Source: Clostridia bacterium (GTDB lineage: Bacteria > Bacillota > Clostridia > Lachnospirales > Lachnospiraceae). From it: DNA of 37,255 bases. The position numbers and the translations under genes are program-made. This document shows, in pieces, positions 7,774 through 16,671 of this stretch (position 1 is its first letter; the number at the start of each line of letters is the position of its first letter). Location: the NCBI GenBank assembly GCA_910575725.1, contig CAJTFE010000043.1, positions 1 through 37,255 of the forward strand. The letters run 5' to 3'. The notes under the pieces are model-generated. The model searched no databases and had not been told where the DNA came from. It saw nothing but the letters and a program-made list of their open reading frames with translations.

Positions 7774-10409
7774 GGGGGCAGGAATTTCGGGCGCGGGATA
7801 AAAAAGTCCAGAAAATGACCCGTGACGGCCTGACAGAGAAAAACCTGACGGCAGGTACTGAGCAGAGGATCAGCGGCAGGCTCGCGGATGTATCTTTTGG
7901 ACGGGAAAAGGCGGAAGATGCGGCTGCAGGGCACCGCGCAAAAAGCCGGACGCAGAAAACCATGTGCGGTGACGGCGCACCTGTGCGTGATGCCGGCAGT
8001 GCGGCGGAGGGCAGGAAACGGTATGGGGCAGCGCGGCACAGCCCGATAAAGGAAACTGTAAAGGAAGAAAGGCAGGACGGGGAACCGGCAGCGCCAGAGG
8101 AAACAGCGGCACGGGGAGAAACAGCTATGCCCGATCTGCCGGAAAACAGGCATATTTTTGAGGCAGACAGGGCAGAGGCGGCAGATGCTTCCAAAATCCG
8201 GGCGGACAGAAAAAAGCGGATGGCGGCAAAATTCTCCGCTGACAGCGAAAAACCGGAGAAGGCTGCACGGCTGCATTATGAAAAAAGCGAGATACCGCCG
8301 GAGGAACGCGCCGGGGAGAAAGCCCCGGAAGGGGAAAAGGCTGCCGGGGAAAAGGGGGCGGCAAAGCCGCGCCGGATAAAGCAGTATGAAAAAGCACAAA
8401 GGAGGGTGGAAAAAGCGGAAGGGAAACTGATAAAAGCACAGGAAAACCTCCCGGCCCGTACCCGTGTGCGTCTGCAAAAGGAGCATGACAGTGAATCCGG
8501 AAAGGTAAAGCGCCGCCTGCGCTTTGAGAAAGAAACCATCCCTGAGAATGAAAAACCGCCCCTGATAAAAAGGGCGGGCAGGGCGGCCGGACGCACGGCA
8601 TACACGGCGGCTGTCCTGAAAGTACACCAGAAAATCCGCGAAACGGAAGCGGATAACGTGGGCGTGGAAGCCTCACACAAAGCGGAGTTTGCTGTAGAGA
8701 GGGGCGCAGGGGCGGCACTGCGGAAAAGGCGGCAGCGTCTCCGGGAAAAACCCTACCGTGAAGTAAGGAAGGCGCAGGGGCGGCTTGCACAGGCAAACGT
8801 GGATATGGCCTACCAAAAAAGACTTTCCGAGAATCCGGAACTGGAGAAAAAAGCGCTGGCGAAGTGGATTCAGAAACAGAAGCTGAAACGCAGATATGCG
8901 GCTGCGGCCAGGGAAGCGGCAAAGGAGGTAAAACACACCACAAATGTGCTTTCCGCTGCCGGACAGGTGGTGCGGGCGCTGGCGCAGGCTGTAGCTTCCC
9001 ATAAGGCCGTCCTGGGAATCGTGGGGATCGGCATACTGATCATTTCCATGTTCGGTTCCCTGTTTTCTTCCTGTTCCGCCATGCTTTCCGGCGTACAGTC
9101 CGCAGTCATATCCACCTGTTATGTGGCGGATGATGCGGAGATCAACCAGAGCGAACTAAGGTATACCGAACTGGAGACGGATTTACAGATGGAGATTGAC
9201 CGGACGGAGGAAGATTACCCCGGATATGATGAATACCGTTATAACATCGGGGAGATCGGGCACAACCCCTATGAACTGATGGGCTATCTTTCCGCCGCCT
9301 ATGATGATTTCACCTATACCCAGGTGGAAGCGGAGTTAAGCCGCCTGTTCGGGGAGCAGTACCAGCTTACAAGGGAGGAAGTCACGGAGATACGCACTTA
9401 TACGGATGACGAAGGGGAAGAACACGAGTATGAATGGCATGTGCTAAAGACAACGCTGTCCGTACAGCCCCTTTCGGATATAATCGCGGGGAGCCTTGCG
9501 CCGGGGGATGCGTCTGACCGGTACGGGGTATATATGCAGACCTGCGGCAACCGCCAGTGTTACGGCAGCCCTTTTGATTTTGCTTGGATAAGCTATGTCA
9601 CCAGCCCTTACGGGTACAGGGTACACCCCATTACCGCAGAGAAAGACCTGCACAGGGGCGTTGATATCGGCATAGCGGAAGGGACGCCCATTAAAGCGGC
9701 ACAGGACGGCACCGTGGTATCGGCGGGAAATGCCGGGGACTACGGCTTGTGCGTGGTGATTGAGGGCGAAGATGGTTACTGCTCCCGGTATGCCCACTGT
9801 TCGTCCCTTTCCGTAAGCGCAGGGCAGGCGGTAAAACGCGGGGATGTGATTGCCGCCGTAGGAAGCACCGGAAGCAGCACCGGGCCGCACCTGCATCTGG
9901 AAGTGACCCATAACGGGGAGTATTTAGACCCTTACTATTATGTGGCAGGGGGCGGGGACGGCTACCTTCCGGGCGGAGGCGCGGCGGGAGGACCTGATTT
10001 TGGGGAAGACCCCGGCGCGGCTATGGGGGACGGCAGTTTTGCGGCTATGCTGGCGGAAGCGGAAAAATACTTAGGATACCCTTATGTGTGGGGCGGCTCG
10101 TCCCCTTCCACATCTTTTGACTGCTCCGGTTATGTGTCCTGGGTGATCAACCATTCCGGCGTGGGGAATGTGGGCAGGCAGACCGCGCAGGGGCTGTATA
10201 ACCTGTGTACCCCGGTTTCCAAAGAAAACATGCAGCCGGGAGATTTGATTTTCTTCACAGGGACCTACTCCACGGCAAACCCCGTTACCCATGTGGGGAT
10301 TTATATAGGGGACGGGAAAATGATACACTGTGGCGATCCGATCTCCTACGCCAATATCAACACAAGCTATTGGTCTGCAAAATTTTACAGCGGCGGCAGG
10401 CTGCCATAA
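7770..10409 (+). CDS. Conjugation cell-wall hydrolase, M23 and NlpC/P60
   Basis: This 879-residue, membrane-anchored, two-domain peptidoglycan hydrolase would open the wall for the conjugation channel. Residues 1-~400 are a long, charged, Lys/Glu/Ala-rich cytoplasmic region. A single membrane segment lies at ~412-435 (VLGIVGIGILIISMFGSLFS). An M23 metallopeptidase domain follows (L-H-R-G-V-D-I-G near 9650 and G-P-H-L-H-L-E-V near 9890, with zinc-binding His/Asp). At the end is an NlpC/P60 cysteine peptidase (F-D-C-S-G-Y near 10115 and T-H-V-G-I-Y-I-G near 10290). All catalytic residues I expect are present. The start overlaps the previous stop by 4 bases. The two-enzyme layout matches the VirB1-like hydrolases of Gram-positive ICEs, except for the unusually long cytoplasmic head. 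Confidence 0.9.
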   Translation: MRGQEFRARDKKVQKMTRDGLTEKNLTAGTEQRISGRLADVSFGREKAEDAAAGHRAKSRTQKTMCGDGAPVRDAGSAAEGRKRYGAARHSPIKETVKEERQDGEPAAPEETAARGETAMPDLPENRHIFEADRAEAADASKIRADRKKRMAAKFSADSEKPEKAARLHYEKSEIPPEERAGEKAPEGEKAAGEKGAAKPRRIKQYEKAQRRVEKAEGKLIKAQENLPARTRVRLQKEHDSESGKVKRRLRFEKETIPENEKPPLIKRAGRAAGRTAYTAAVLKVHQKIRETEADNVGVEASHKAEFAVERGAGAALRKRRQRLREKPYREVRKAQGRLAQANVDMAYQKRLSENPELEKKALAKWIQKQKLKRRYAAAAREAAKEVKHTTNVLSAAGQVVRALAQAVASHKAVLGIVGIGILIISMFGSLFSSCSAMLSGVQSAVISTCYVADDAEINQSELRYTELETDLQMEIDRTEEDYPGYDEYRYNIGEIGHNPYELMGYLSAAYDDFTYTQVEAELSRLFGEQYQLTREEVTEIRTYTDDEGEEHEYEWHVLKTTLSVQPLSDIIAGSLAPGDASDRYGVYMQTCGNRQCYGSPFDFAWISYVTSPYGYRVHPITAEKDLHRGVDIGIAEGTPIKAAQDGTVVSAGNAGDYGLCVVIEGEDGYCSRYAHCSSLSVSAGQAVKRGDVIAAVGSTGSSTGPHLHLEVTHNGEYLDPYYYVAGGGDGYLPGGGAAGGPDFGEDPGAAMGDGSFAAMLAEAEKYLGYPYVWGGSSPSTSFDCSGYVSWVINHSGVGNVGRQTAQGLYNLCTPVSKENMQPGDLIFFTGTYSTANPVTHVGIYIGDGKMIHCGDPISYANINTSYWSAKFYSGGRLP

Positions 10410-10429
10410 AAGGAGGGAATTGCACCGAA

Positions 10430-10681
10430 ATGAAACTTGACAGATTAAAGACAGAACTGGAAAAAGCAAAGCAGAAAGCGGCGGAGTGGCAGGCGCGCAT
10501 AAAGGATATCGAGCGCCAGATCACGGAACAGGAAAACCTGGAAATCGTACAGGCCGTGCGGAGCGTCACCGCCTCGCCGGAGGAACTGCAAAAAATCCTG
10601 GGGATGATCCAGTCCATGAAGGAACTGCCCCAAAACAAACTGACCCAGAAGGAGGAAACAGATCAAAATGAAGAAGAATAG
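10430..10681 (+). CDS. DUF4315 family small coiled-coil protein
   Basis: This 83-residue protein starts at ATG 10430 behind AAAGGAGGG (10409-10417). It begins MKLDRLKTELEKAKQKAAEW, an amphipathic coiled coil, followed by I-V-Q-A-V-R-S-V-T-A-S-P-E-E-L and an acidic end. This is the DUF4315 pattern seen between the wall hydrolase and DUF4366 genes in Tn1549-type ICEs. It overlaps the next gene by 14 bases. No function is known. Confidence 0.8.
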   Translation: MKLDRLKTELEKAKQKAAEWQARIKDIERQITEQENLEIVQAVRSVTASPEELQKILGMIQSMKELPQNKLTQKEETDQNEEE

Positions 10682-11708
10682 CATACGGTACACATTACCG
10701 GCGCTTGTGCTTTGCATAGGCGCTTTTTTTACGCCTGTGACGGCATACGCAAAAGGGGGCGGCGATACCACGCCGCCGTCCATCAGCGCGGAACTGTCAG
10801 GGGATACGCTCCATATTGAAGCAGACGATGAGGATTCCGGCGTGGATGCGGTGTATATCGGCACGAAGCGTATCAACTACCGCGTGGATCATGCGATAGA
10901 CGTGGAATTTGAGGATTATGCCGGGACGGAAACAGAAACGGTGGGTGTTTATGCCATTGATTTTGCCGGGAACCAGTCGGAGGTGGTAGAGGTAAAGAAC
11001 CCCTATTATGAGGGTACGGCAGATACGGAAGCGGAAAATTCCGCAGAACCCAACCCTTTTACCCCTGCAGGGCAGGCTTCTGTACTGGACAATGCCACCG
11101 ATGGGGACGGCAAGGAGTTTTATACCTTCATCACGCCGGAGGAAAATGTATTTTACCTTGTGATCGACAACCAGCGGGATTCTGAAAACGTGTATTTCTT
11201 AAATGCCGTTACGGAGGATGACTTGGCGGCCCTTGCGGAGAAAGGGGAAAAAGACGGAACCGGGGAGAGCGCTGTGCCGGAAGTTATTGTCTGCACCTGT
11301 ACGGACAAATGTGAGGCAGGCATGGTAAACACCTCCTGCCCGGTGTGCAAAAATGACCTGTCGGCCTGCACCGGAAAGGAGCAGGCACCGCCTGAGACAG
11401 AGGAACCCGCGAAAGAGGACACAAAGAAGGGAAGCGGCGGCGCTTTTATTTTCGTCCTGCTTGCGGCCCTGGCAGTGGGCGGAGCCGGATATTATTTCAA
11501 GATATATAAGCCGAAGCATGACCTGGATGATGCCGAGGATTTGGATGAACTTCTGGAGGATGAAGATGAGGCGGAAGTCAATGAGGATTCGGACGGACAG
11601 GATATGGCAGTGGAGGCAGGAATGGATATGGATGCCGCCGCTTATGATGATTACCCGGAGGACGATGATCCGGACGGGGAGCCGGAACAGGAGGGGATGG
11701 AAGAATGA
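10668..11708 (+). CDS. DUF4366 (CD1107 family) surface protein
   Basis: This 346-residue protein is exported and membrane-anchored. The signal peptide covers residues 1-29 (P-V-T-A-Y-A-K). Next come an Ig-like segment ending in YAIDFAGN, a conserved D-G-K-E-F-Y-T-F block, a Cys-rich module (C-x-C-x3-C-x8-C-P-V-C) near residues 206-230, a membrane helix at ~258-277 and a very acidic cytoplasmic tail. This matches CD1107/DUF4366 mobile-element proteins. It is likely part of the cell-surface side of the mating apparatus. The ribosome site AAGGAGG is inside the DUF4315 gene. The Cys-rich module recurs in the large surface protein at 34092-37157. Confidence 0.85.
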   Translation: MKKNSIRYTLPALVLCIGAFFTPVTAYAKGGGDTTPPSISAELSGDTLHIEADDEDSGVDAVYIGTKRINYRVDHAIDVEFEDYAGTETETVGVYAIDFAGNQSEVVEVKNPYYEGTADTEAENSAEPNPFTPAGQASVLDNATDGDGKEFYTFITPEENVFYLVIDNQRDSENVYFLNAVTEDDLAALAEKGEKDGTGESAVPEVIVCTCTDKCEAGMVNTSCPVCKNDLSACTGKEQAPPETEEPAKEDTKKGSGGAFIFVLLAALAVGGAGYYFKIYKPKHDLDDAEDLDELLEDEDEAEVNEDSDGQDMAVEAGMDMDAAAYDDYPEDDDPDGEPEQEGMEE

Positions 11709-11926
11709 CACGCTTTACGGATTCCCCTTATGAATATCTGATGACACAAAGACCCTATGCGGGAAAGGAGGCGGATGCGGGGCCGCCGCCTTATCCGCCG
11801 GAAAGCCGGTGCGCCGGATGCCCTTATGGGAGCGGGAAGCCCTGCATAGGCGTGTGCATGAAAGAACTGCTCCCTGCGTCAAAAAAACATGGAAAGGGAG
11901 ATGCAAAAATTGGGAAAGACACATAA
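11705..11926 (+). CDS. Small Cys-rich ICE protein
   Basis: This 73-residue protein overlaps the DUF4366 stop by 4 bases (ATGA). An AGGAGGGG ribosome site lies just upstream. It begins T-R-F-T-D-S-P-Y-E-Y-L-M-T-Q-R-P-Y, and its second half holds C-A-G-C-P-Y-G-S-G-K-P-C-I-G-V-C, which could bind a metal. I recall similar short proteins at this place in related ICEs but no function. The last 17 bases overlap the probable sortase start. Confidence 0.65.
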   Translation: MTRFTDSPYEYLMTQRPYAGKEADAGPPPYPPESRCAGCPYGSGKPCIGVCMKELLPASKKHGKGDAKIGKDT

Positions 11927-12674
11927 AAAAGCAGCCCTGCTTGCCGTGTTAGCTGCCGCCACCCTTGCGGGGACAGTTTTCGCCCTGTTCCCGGCATGGG
12001 AACGGCACAGGTGTGAGGAGAAACAGGAGGCAATGCTTTCCCGGCTGGAACTGTCTGTGCCGGAAATACAGGCTTTTGAGGAACCGTTGGAAACGGTAAA
12101 GGCAGCTTCCGTAACAGCGGTTTCAGTGGATAAAGCGCCTGAAACAGCAGCGGAGCCGGAGAGGGAAAAAATATCGGAGACAGGGGAAAAACAGGAAACA
12201 GAAAGAGAGGATGAAGCGGCGGCAGAGCCGGTGACAGCAAAAAGGCCGGAGGGGGATATGCCGCAGGCAGGCGCGGAGATCGGGATTCTTTCTATCCCCA
12301 AAATTGATGCGAGGCTGCCGGTGACGGCGGGCGTATCAGAAGAACAGCTTAAAATTTCCGAGGGATGGGTCATGCAGACCGCATTGATCGGGAGCGGGGG
12401 AAATGCGGTCATTGCAGGACACCGCAGCTATACCTATGGGAAGCATTTTAACCGCCTGGGGGAACTGGAAGCAGGGGATGAGATATTTTATACGGCGGCG
12501 GACGGCACGGAAATGTGTTTCGCTGTAAGTGAAATCCTGACGGTATTGCCGGACGATCCCGCTGTGTTTGATGCACCGACAGAGGGGGCTTCACAGCTTA
12601 CCCTTTATACCTGCACCCCTGTGAAAGTGGCAACGCACCGGCTCCTTGTCCGTGCGCTGCGTGTGGAAGAATGA
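11910..12674 (+). CDS. Sortase (class D/B-like transpeptidase)
   Basis: This 254-residue sortase cleaves a sorting motif in surface proteins and attaches them to the wall. An N-terminal membrane anchor lies at residues ~8-27. The catalytic domain shows I-P-K-I-D near the start, the catalytic His in V-I-A-G-H-R-S-Y, the catalytic Cys in LTLYTCTP, and the Arg in H-R-L-L-V-R. I choose TTG 11910 because AAAGGGAG lies 9 bases upstream; ATG 11889 has no ribosome site. The next gene encodes an IPKTG protein, its likely substrate. Class assignment is uncertain; the TLxTC pattern fits class D or C better than class A. Confidence 0.88.
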   Translation: MGKTHKKAALLAVLAAATLAGTVFALFPAWERHRCEEKQEAMLSRLELSVPEIQAFEEPLETVKAASVTAVSVDKAPETAAEPEREKISETGEKQETEREDEAAAEPVTAKRPEGDMPQAGAEIGILSIPKIDARLPVTAGVSEEQLKISEGWVMQTALIGSGGNAVIAGHRSYTYGKHFNRLGELEAGDEIFYTAADGTEMCFAVSEILTVLPDDPAVFDAPTEGASQLTLYTCTPVKVATHRLLVRALRVEE

Positions 12675-12689
12675 GAGGAGGAAACCAGA

Positions 12690-13412
12690 ATGAAACAGAT
12701 CAAAACATTATTGACAGCGGTATGTTTGTGTATATTTTTGTCTGTCCCTATGACGGCGTTTGCAGCGCCGGAGCCGGAACCTGCCACATGGACGGAAAGC
12801 ATGGAGGGCAAGCCCGCGGATGCCGGGGAAGATGTGGGAAGCGCTAATTATGAAAGAGTATCGGAAGCAAAGCAGGAAACGGGAACGTCCCCGGAAGCAG
12901 GGGAAAAGAAGGGAACAAAGCAGGAAGCAGAGACGGGGCAGGCGGAAGCAAAGACGCAGGCCGCCATGAAAAGTTCCGGCACCCTGCGGATTCAGAACGC
13001 TGCGGCGGGCACCGGGGAGAGGCTTTCCGGCGCGGTGTTCGCAGTCTATGAAAAGGATGGCGCAAAGGCAGGGGAAGTTACGTTACAGGAAGGGACAGCC
13101 TCCCTCTCCCTGCCTGCGGGTGATTATTACCTGAAACAGCGAAAAGCCCCGTCCGGGTATGGCGTGGAACCTGCCCGGATCGTGTTTGCCATATCAAAAG
13201 GAGAGATTACATTAGCGGAGGTGACAAGCGAGATCGACCTGACAAATGTAAACCCGCAGGATATTATCCCCAAAACGGGCCAGACACCCCCTGTCCGGGC
13301 ATATGCCCTTTCCATCCTCTGTTTTGCAGCCGCCCTCCTTTGCGCCGTTAAGCTGCATCGTATGGATGGTGGGAACCGGAAGAAAGGAGGTGCGCGCTCA
13401 TGGCAGTCTTAG
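12690..13412 (+). CDS. SpaA-like sortase substrate with IPKTG motif
   Basis: This 240-residue secreted protein has a signal peptide (residues 1-25, A-F-A-A), a low-complexity Glu/Lys/Gly linker (30-92), one SpaA/prealbumin-like domain (97-187), a sorting signal I-P-K-T-G (193-197), a membrane helix (205-222) and a basic tail. It is presumably anchored by the adjacent sortase. The residues that normally form an internal isopeptide bond look absent: the first strand reads L-R-I-Q-N instead of carrying Lys, and Q-R-K-A-P-S-G-Y (Gln150) stands where E-x-K-A-P-x-G-Y is usual. It starts at ATG 12690 behind GAGGAGG. The end overlaps topB by 13 bases. Confidence 0.85.
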   Translation: MKQIKTLLTAVCLCIFLSVPMTAFAAPEPEPATWTESMEGKPADAGEDVGSANYERVSEAKQETGTSPEAGEKKGTKQEAETGQAEAKTQAAMKSSGTLRIQNAAAGTGERLSGAVFAVYEKDGAKAGEVTLQEGTASLSLPAGDYYLKQRKAPSGYGVEPARIVFAISKGEITLAEVTSEIDLTNVNPQDIIPKTGQTPPVRAYALSILCFAAALLCAVKLHRMDGGNRKKGGARSWQS

Positions 13413-15517
13413 TCCTTGCGGAGAAGCCCAGCGTTTCACAGGCAATCGCCGCCGCACTCGGCGTGAAAGGGAAGAAAGACGGGTACATAGAGGGGAACGG
13501 ATATATCATTTCATGGTGTGTGGGACACCTGGTAGGACTTGCCAATGCCGACAATTATGAAGCGCGCTACTCCAGATGGGCCAGGGAGGATCTGCCGATC
13601 CTGCCTGACCCGTGGAAATTTACCGTATCCCCCGGAACAAAGAAACAGTTTGGGATTATCAAGTCGCTGATGGGACGTGCGGATGTGACGGAACTTGTAG
13701 AAGCCACGGACGCAGGCCGGGAGGGAGAACTGATCTTCCGTCTGGTCTACCGGGAGGCAGGGTGCAGGAAGCCGTTTAAGCGGCTCTGGATTTCCTCAAT
13801 GGAGGATTCCGCTATCCGGAAGGGGTTTGAAAACCTTGCTCCCAGAGAAACGTATGATGCCCTTTATGAAGCTGCCCTGTGCCGCGCCAAAGCGGACTGG
13901 CTGGTTGGGATCAACGCGACGCGCCTGTTTACAACGCTGTATCAGGGAAAGACCCTGAACGTGGGGCGCGTCATGACGCCGACACTGGCGCTCCTTACAG
14001 ACCGGGAACAGGCAATTACCGGATTTCAGAAAGAAAAATTTTATACCGTAGATTTGGACTGCGGTGGGTTTTGTATATCCAGCGGACGGTTTAAAAGCAG
14101 GACGGACGCGGAGAAGCTGCGGAAGCTGTGCGTAGGGAAAGATGCCACGGTGAAGCTGGCAGAAAGGCAGGAAAAAACAGAGAAACCGCCAAAACTGTAT
14201 GACCTGACCACTTTGCAGAGGGAGGCTAACCGGATATACGGCTATACCGCACAGCAGACATTGGACTATATCCAGCTTTTGTATGAGAAAAAGCTGGCAA
14301 CCTACCCGCGCACGGATTCCCGCTATCTGACGGAGGATATGGCGGAACGCCTCCCTGCGCTCTGCCGGTTGGTGGCGGCAGCCTTCCCCTTTGCATCCGG
14401 TTTTGACGGCAGAGTGGAAGCGGCGCAGGTGGTCTGCAATGCCAAAGTCAGCGACCACCACGCGATCATCCCTACAAAAGAGGCGGCAAAGGCAAATTTA
14501 GAGGAACTCCCCACCGGGGAGCGCAACATCCTCTCTCTGATCGCGGCGCGGCTTTTATGCGCTGTCTGCCCGGAGAAACATATTTATGCAGATACGGCGG
14601 TGGTATGTACCTGTGCCGGAGTGGAATTTATGGCAAAGGGACATACGGAGACTGCCGCAGGCTGGAAAGGGCTTGAAAAAGCATTCCAGGCGGCGTTAAA
14701 GAACAGGCCGGAGGAAGAAAAGGCACAGCCCTTTTTGCCGGAATTTAGCGAGGGGCAGGCTGTGGCAGTAAAGGAAGCCGTGCTGCATGAGGGAACCACA
14801 AGCCCGCCGCCGCGCTATACGGAGGATTCCCTCCTTAGCGCAATGGAGAACGCTGGGGCGGAGGAATTTGCACAGATCGAGGACGCGGAGCGCAGGGGTC
14901 TTGGCACCCCGGCTACCCGTGCCGGCGTGATTGAAAAGCTGGTAAAGGGCGGGTTTGTGGAGCGGAAAAAGAAACTCCTTGTCCCCACTGAGCGGGGCAT
15001 GGAACTAATCAAGGTATTGCCGGACAGTGTAAAATCTGCCAGTCTGACCGCCGAGTGGGAAGCTGCCTTAAAGGAGGTGGAGCGCGGGGAATGCTCCCCG
15101 GAGGATTTCATGGAAGGGATTACCGGTATGGTGCGCAGCCTGGTGGAATCCTATGGCGATGCACCGATCACGGGGAATGCTTTATCCGCTTCCGGCAGGG
15201 AGGCGGTCGGAAAGTGCCCACGGTGCGGGAAACCGGTCTATGAGGGGAAAAAGAGTTTTTTCTGTTCCGCTTATAAAGACGCTGTGCCCTGCGGCTTTGC
15301 TCTGTGGAAAGAGAACCCCTATTTTAAGAGCAAGCGCAAGGAACTGACAAAGAAGGTTGCCGCCGCCCTGTTAAAAGACGGGAAGGTGAAAATGACCGGG
15401 TTGTATTCCGAAAAGAAAGGGATCATGTATGACGCAACGATTGTCATGGAGGACACAGGCGGAAAGTATGTGAATTTCAGGCTGGAATTTGATAAGAAAA
15501 AAGGAAAGGCGGAATAG
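13400..15517 (+). CDS. topB: DNA topoisomerase III (type IA)
   Basis: This 705-residue type IA topoisomerase relaxes or decatenates DNA through a 5'-phosphotyrosine link. The Toprim part is at the N-terminus (L-A-E-K-P-S near residue 6; EATDAGREGE near residue 104). The active-site Tyr lies in A-T-Y-P-R-T-D-S-R-Y near residue 303. The C-terminus has a Cys-rich, possibly zinc-binding, segment (C-P-R-C-G, then F-F-C, then V-P-C-G) near residues 610-635. It starts at ATG 13400 behind AAAGGAGGTG. It is full length for ICE-borne TopB proteins. It probably helps process the ICE DNA during transfer or replication. Confidence 0.95.
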   Translation: MAVLVLAEKPSVSQAIAAALGVKGKKDGYIEGNGYIISWCVGHLVGLANADNYEARYSRWAREDLPILPDPWKFTVSPGTKKQFGIIKSLMGRADVTELVEATDAGREGELIFRLVYREAGCRKPFKRLWISSMEDSAIRKGFENLAPRETYDALYEAALCRAKADWLVGINATRLFTTLYQGKTLNVGRVMTPTLALLTDREQAITGFQKEKFYTVDLDCGGFCISSGRFKSRTDAEKLRKLCVGKDATVKLAERQEKTEKPPKLYDLTTLQREANRIYGYTAQQTLDYIQLLYEKKLATYPRTDSRYLTEDMAERLPALCRLVAAAFPFASGFDGRVEAAQVVCNAKVSDHHAIIPTKEAAKANLEELPTGERNILSLIAARLLCAVCPEKHIYADTAVVCTCAGVEFMAKGHTETAAGWKGLEKAFQAALKNRPEEEKAQPFLPEFSEGQAVAVKEAVLHEGTTSPPPRYTEDSLLSAMENAGAEEFAQIEDAERRGLGTPATRAGVIEKLVKGGFVERKKKLLVPTERGMELIKVLPDSVKSASLTAEWEAALKEVERGECSPEDFMEGITGMVRSLVESYGDAPITGNALSASGREAVGKCPRCGKPVYEGKKSFFCSAYKDAVPCGFALWKENPYFKSKRKELTKKVAAALLKDGKVKMTGLYSEKKGIMYDATIVMEDTGGKYVNFRLEFDKKKGKAE

Positions 15518-15520
15518 GAG

Positions 15521-15988
15521 ATGAAAACAGAACGGGAATTAAAAAGAGAGGCCGGAGGGCAGCCCCGGAACGGGGATCACCTGCTGGCGGCAGAACTGTC
15601 AGCGGAGCAGAACATGAACATGCTTGACGGAATCCCCAACAATGAAAAGCCCCGCGTAAACCAGAATTATGTGATTCTGGAGAGTGAGGTTGTGGGGCAT
15701 AAAGAATTTGTCCTGGCACAGAACCCCAACGCGCCGCAGCCCTATGTCACATGGGAACGCAACATGCAGGAGGATGAGCGCAGGGGAGAGGAAAATTTCT
15801 ATTGGGGGAAATATTTCTGCGATCCAGAAGCGGCGGAAAAGAATTTCCATGACCGGGCTGATGGGGAACGGGAGTATTTAAGGGAATACCGCCCGTCGCT
15901 CTTAGAAAGCCTGAGAAAGAACCAGGAGGAAATTGCCCGCCCCGTGGCTCCGGCAGGGGGACGGGAGAAAGGGGAAACGGCGTTATGA
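15521..15988 (+). CDS. ICE protein with tail motif, possibly DUF4316-related
   Basis: This 155-residue soluble protein starts 3 bases after the topB stop. Residues ~20-45 contain L-A-A-E-L-S-A-E-Q-N-M-N-M-L-D-G-I-P-N-N, which resembles the short block of DUF4316-type mobile-element proteins. The middle has an aromatic-rich F-Y-W-G-K-Y-F-C-D-P. The C-terminus has the shared tail motif R-P-S-L-L-E-S-L-R-K, 28 residues before the end. It overlaps the next gene by 4 bases. Function unknown. Confidence 0.6.
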   Translation: MKTERELKREAGGQPRNGDHLLAAELSAEQNMNMLDGIPNNEKPRVNQNYVILESEVVGHKEFVLAQNPNAPQPYVTWERNMQEDERRGEENFYWGKYFCDPEAAEKNFHDRADGEREYLREYRPSLLESLRKNQEEIARPVAPAGGREKGETAL

Positions 15989-16257
15989 AATTATCCAATT
16001 ATGAGAAAGAGACGATCTATTTATTTAACGAGGCAGACCGGGAGGCAAGCGTGTTCACCTATAATGATGCCTTAAAGAAACAGCTTGGGGAACTGTGCAA
16101 ATCCCATCCGGAGCAGGTGCGCCGGACGGAGGATAACGGCTATGGCGGGATTACCTTTGCACTCCCGAAGAAATGGCTGAAAATCGCACCGCCCCGCGTC
16201 CTGTCTGCGGCGCAGAAGGAGGTTCTGGAGCGGATGAACAAAAAAAGATGGGGCTGA
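15985..16257 (+). CDS. Small conserved ICE protein, unknown function
   Basis: This 90-residue protein starts at ATG 15985 inside an ATGA overlap with the previous stop. It has an acidic N-terminal half (Y-L-F-N-E-A-D-R-E-A) and a C-terminal half with G-G-I-T-F-A-L-P-K-K-W-L-K-I and R-V-L-S-A-A-Q-K. It has no membrane segment or Cys motif. It occupies the position after topB typical of small ICE proteins. I do not recognise a function. Confidence 0.65.
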   Translation: MKLSNYEKETIYLFNEADREASVFTYNDALKKQLGELCKSHPEQVRRTEDNGYGGITFALPKKWLKIAPPRVLSAAQKEVLERMNKKRWG

Positions 16258-16268
16258 CGGTTTTTCAG

Positions 16269-16574
16269 TTACCGCTTCAGCCCCTTTACAATGTCTGCAA
16301 TGCTGGCAATCTGGCTGTCTGTCAGCGTTTTGATATCGTCGGCAAGCGCCCCGGCCGCTGTGGGGTTGCGGTTTTCCGCGTCAAAGAACTCCTGCGGCGA
16401 GATGCCGAAATAGTCGCAGATATAAAAGAAAACCTGCATGGACGGGAGGGATTTCCCGTTTTCAATCTTGTTGATATAGCTTTCACTCTGCCCCAAAGAC
16501 AGGCTCATATCCCTTGCGGACACGCCTTTCTGGGCGCGGAGCTGCGACAGCCTTTGCCGAAAAAATTCTTCCAT
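16269..16574 (-). CDS. XRE-family transcriptional regulator
   Basis: This 101-residue protein has an N-terminal helix-turn-helix (residues ~8-62): L-R-A-Q-K-G-V-S-A-R-D-M-S-L-S-L-G, then Y-I-N-K-I-E-N-G-K-S-L-P. The C-terminus is a short helical region for dimerisation or signal sensing. It is on the reverse strand, divergent from the Spo0A-C-like gene, with a GGAAGGTG ribosome site. Three similar operators lie in the shared upstream region, one of them just ahead of its own start, so autoregulation and repression of the divergent promoter are likely (inference). Confidence 0.88.
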   Translation of the reverse strand: MEEFFRQRLSQLRAQKGVSARDMSLSLGQSESYINKIENGKSLPSMQVFFYICDYFGISPQEFFDAENRNPTAAGALADDIKTLTDSQIASIADIVKGLKR

Positions 16575-16597
16575 TGTGCATCACCTTCCTTTTCCTA

Positions 16598-16671
16598 TCA
16601 TTGTATTCCATAGGATAGGTATTTATTGGGAATTGTATTCTCTAAAGAACTTGACATATAGAATATAATTC
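16598..16671. promoter_or_regulatory. Three evenly spaced operators for the XRE regulator
   Basis: Three related 11-base sites lie at 16598-16608 (TCATTGTATTC), 16630-16640 (GAATTGTATTC) and 16661-16671 (GAATATAATTC). Two fit GAAT-N3-ATTC exactly and the first keeps one half. Their centres are 32 and 31 bases apart, about three helical turns. The third lies between the -35 and -10 of the rightward promoter. Binding by the XRE protein is inferred. Confidence 0.6.

Noticed and set aside
7137..8627. Long reverse-strand ORF of about 496 codons opposite the hydrolase gene
   Set aside because: Pro/Ser/Cys/Arg-rich shadow of a GC-rich coding strand, with no domain and no ribosome site. The forward genes are clear.
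10205..10429. Longer start for the DUF4315 gene
   Set aside because: The extension would lie inside the hydrolase coding sequence and has no ribosome site. ATG 10430 has AAAGGAGGG and the family's usual N-terminus.
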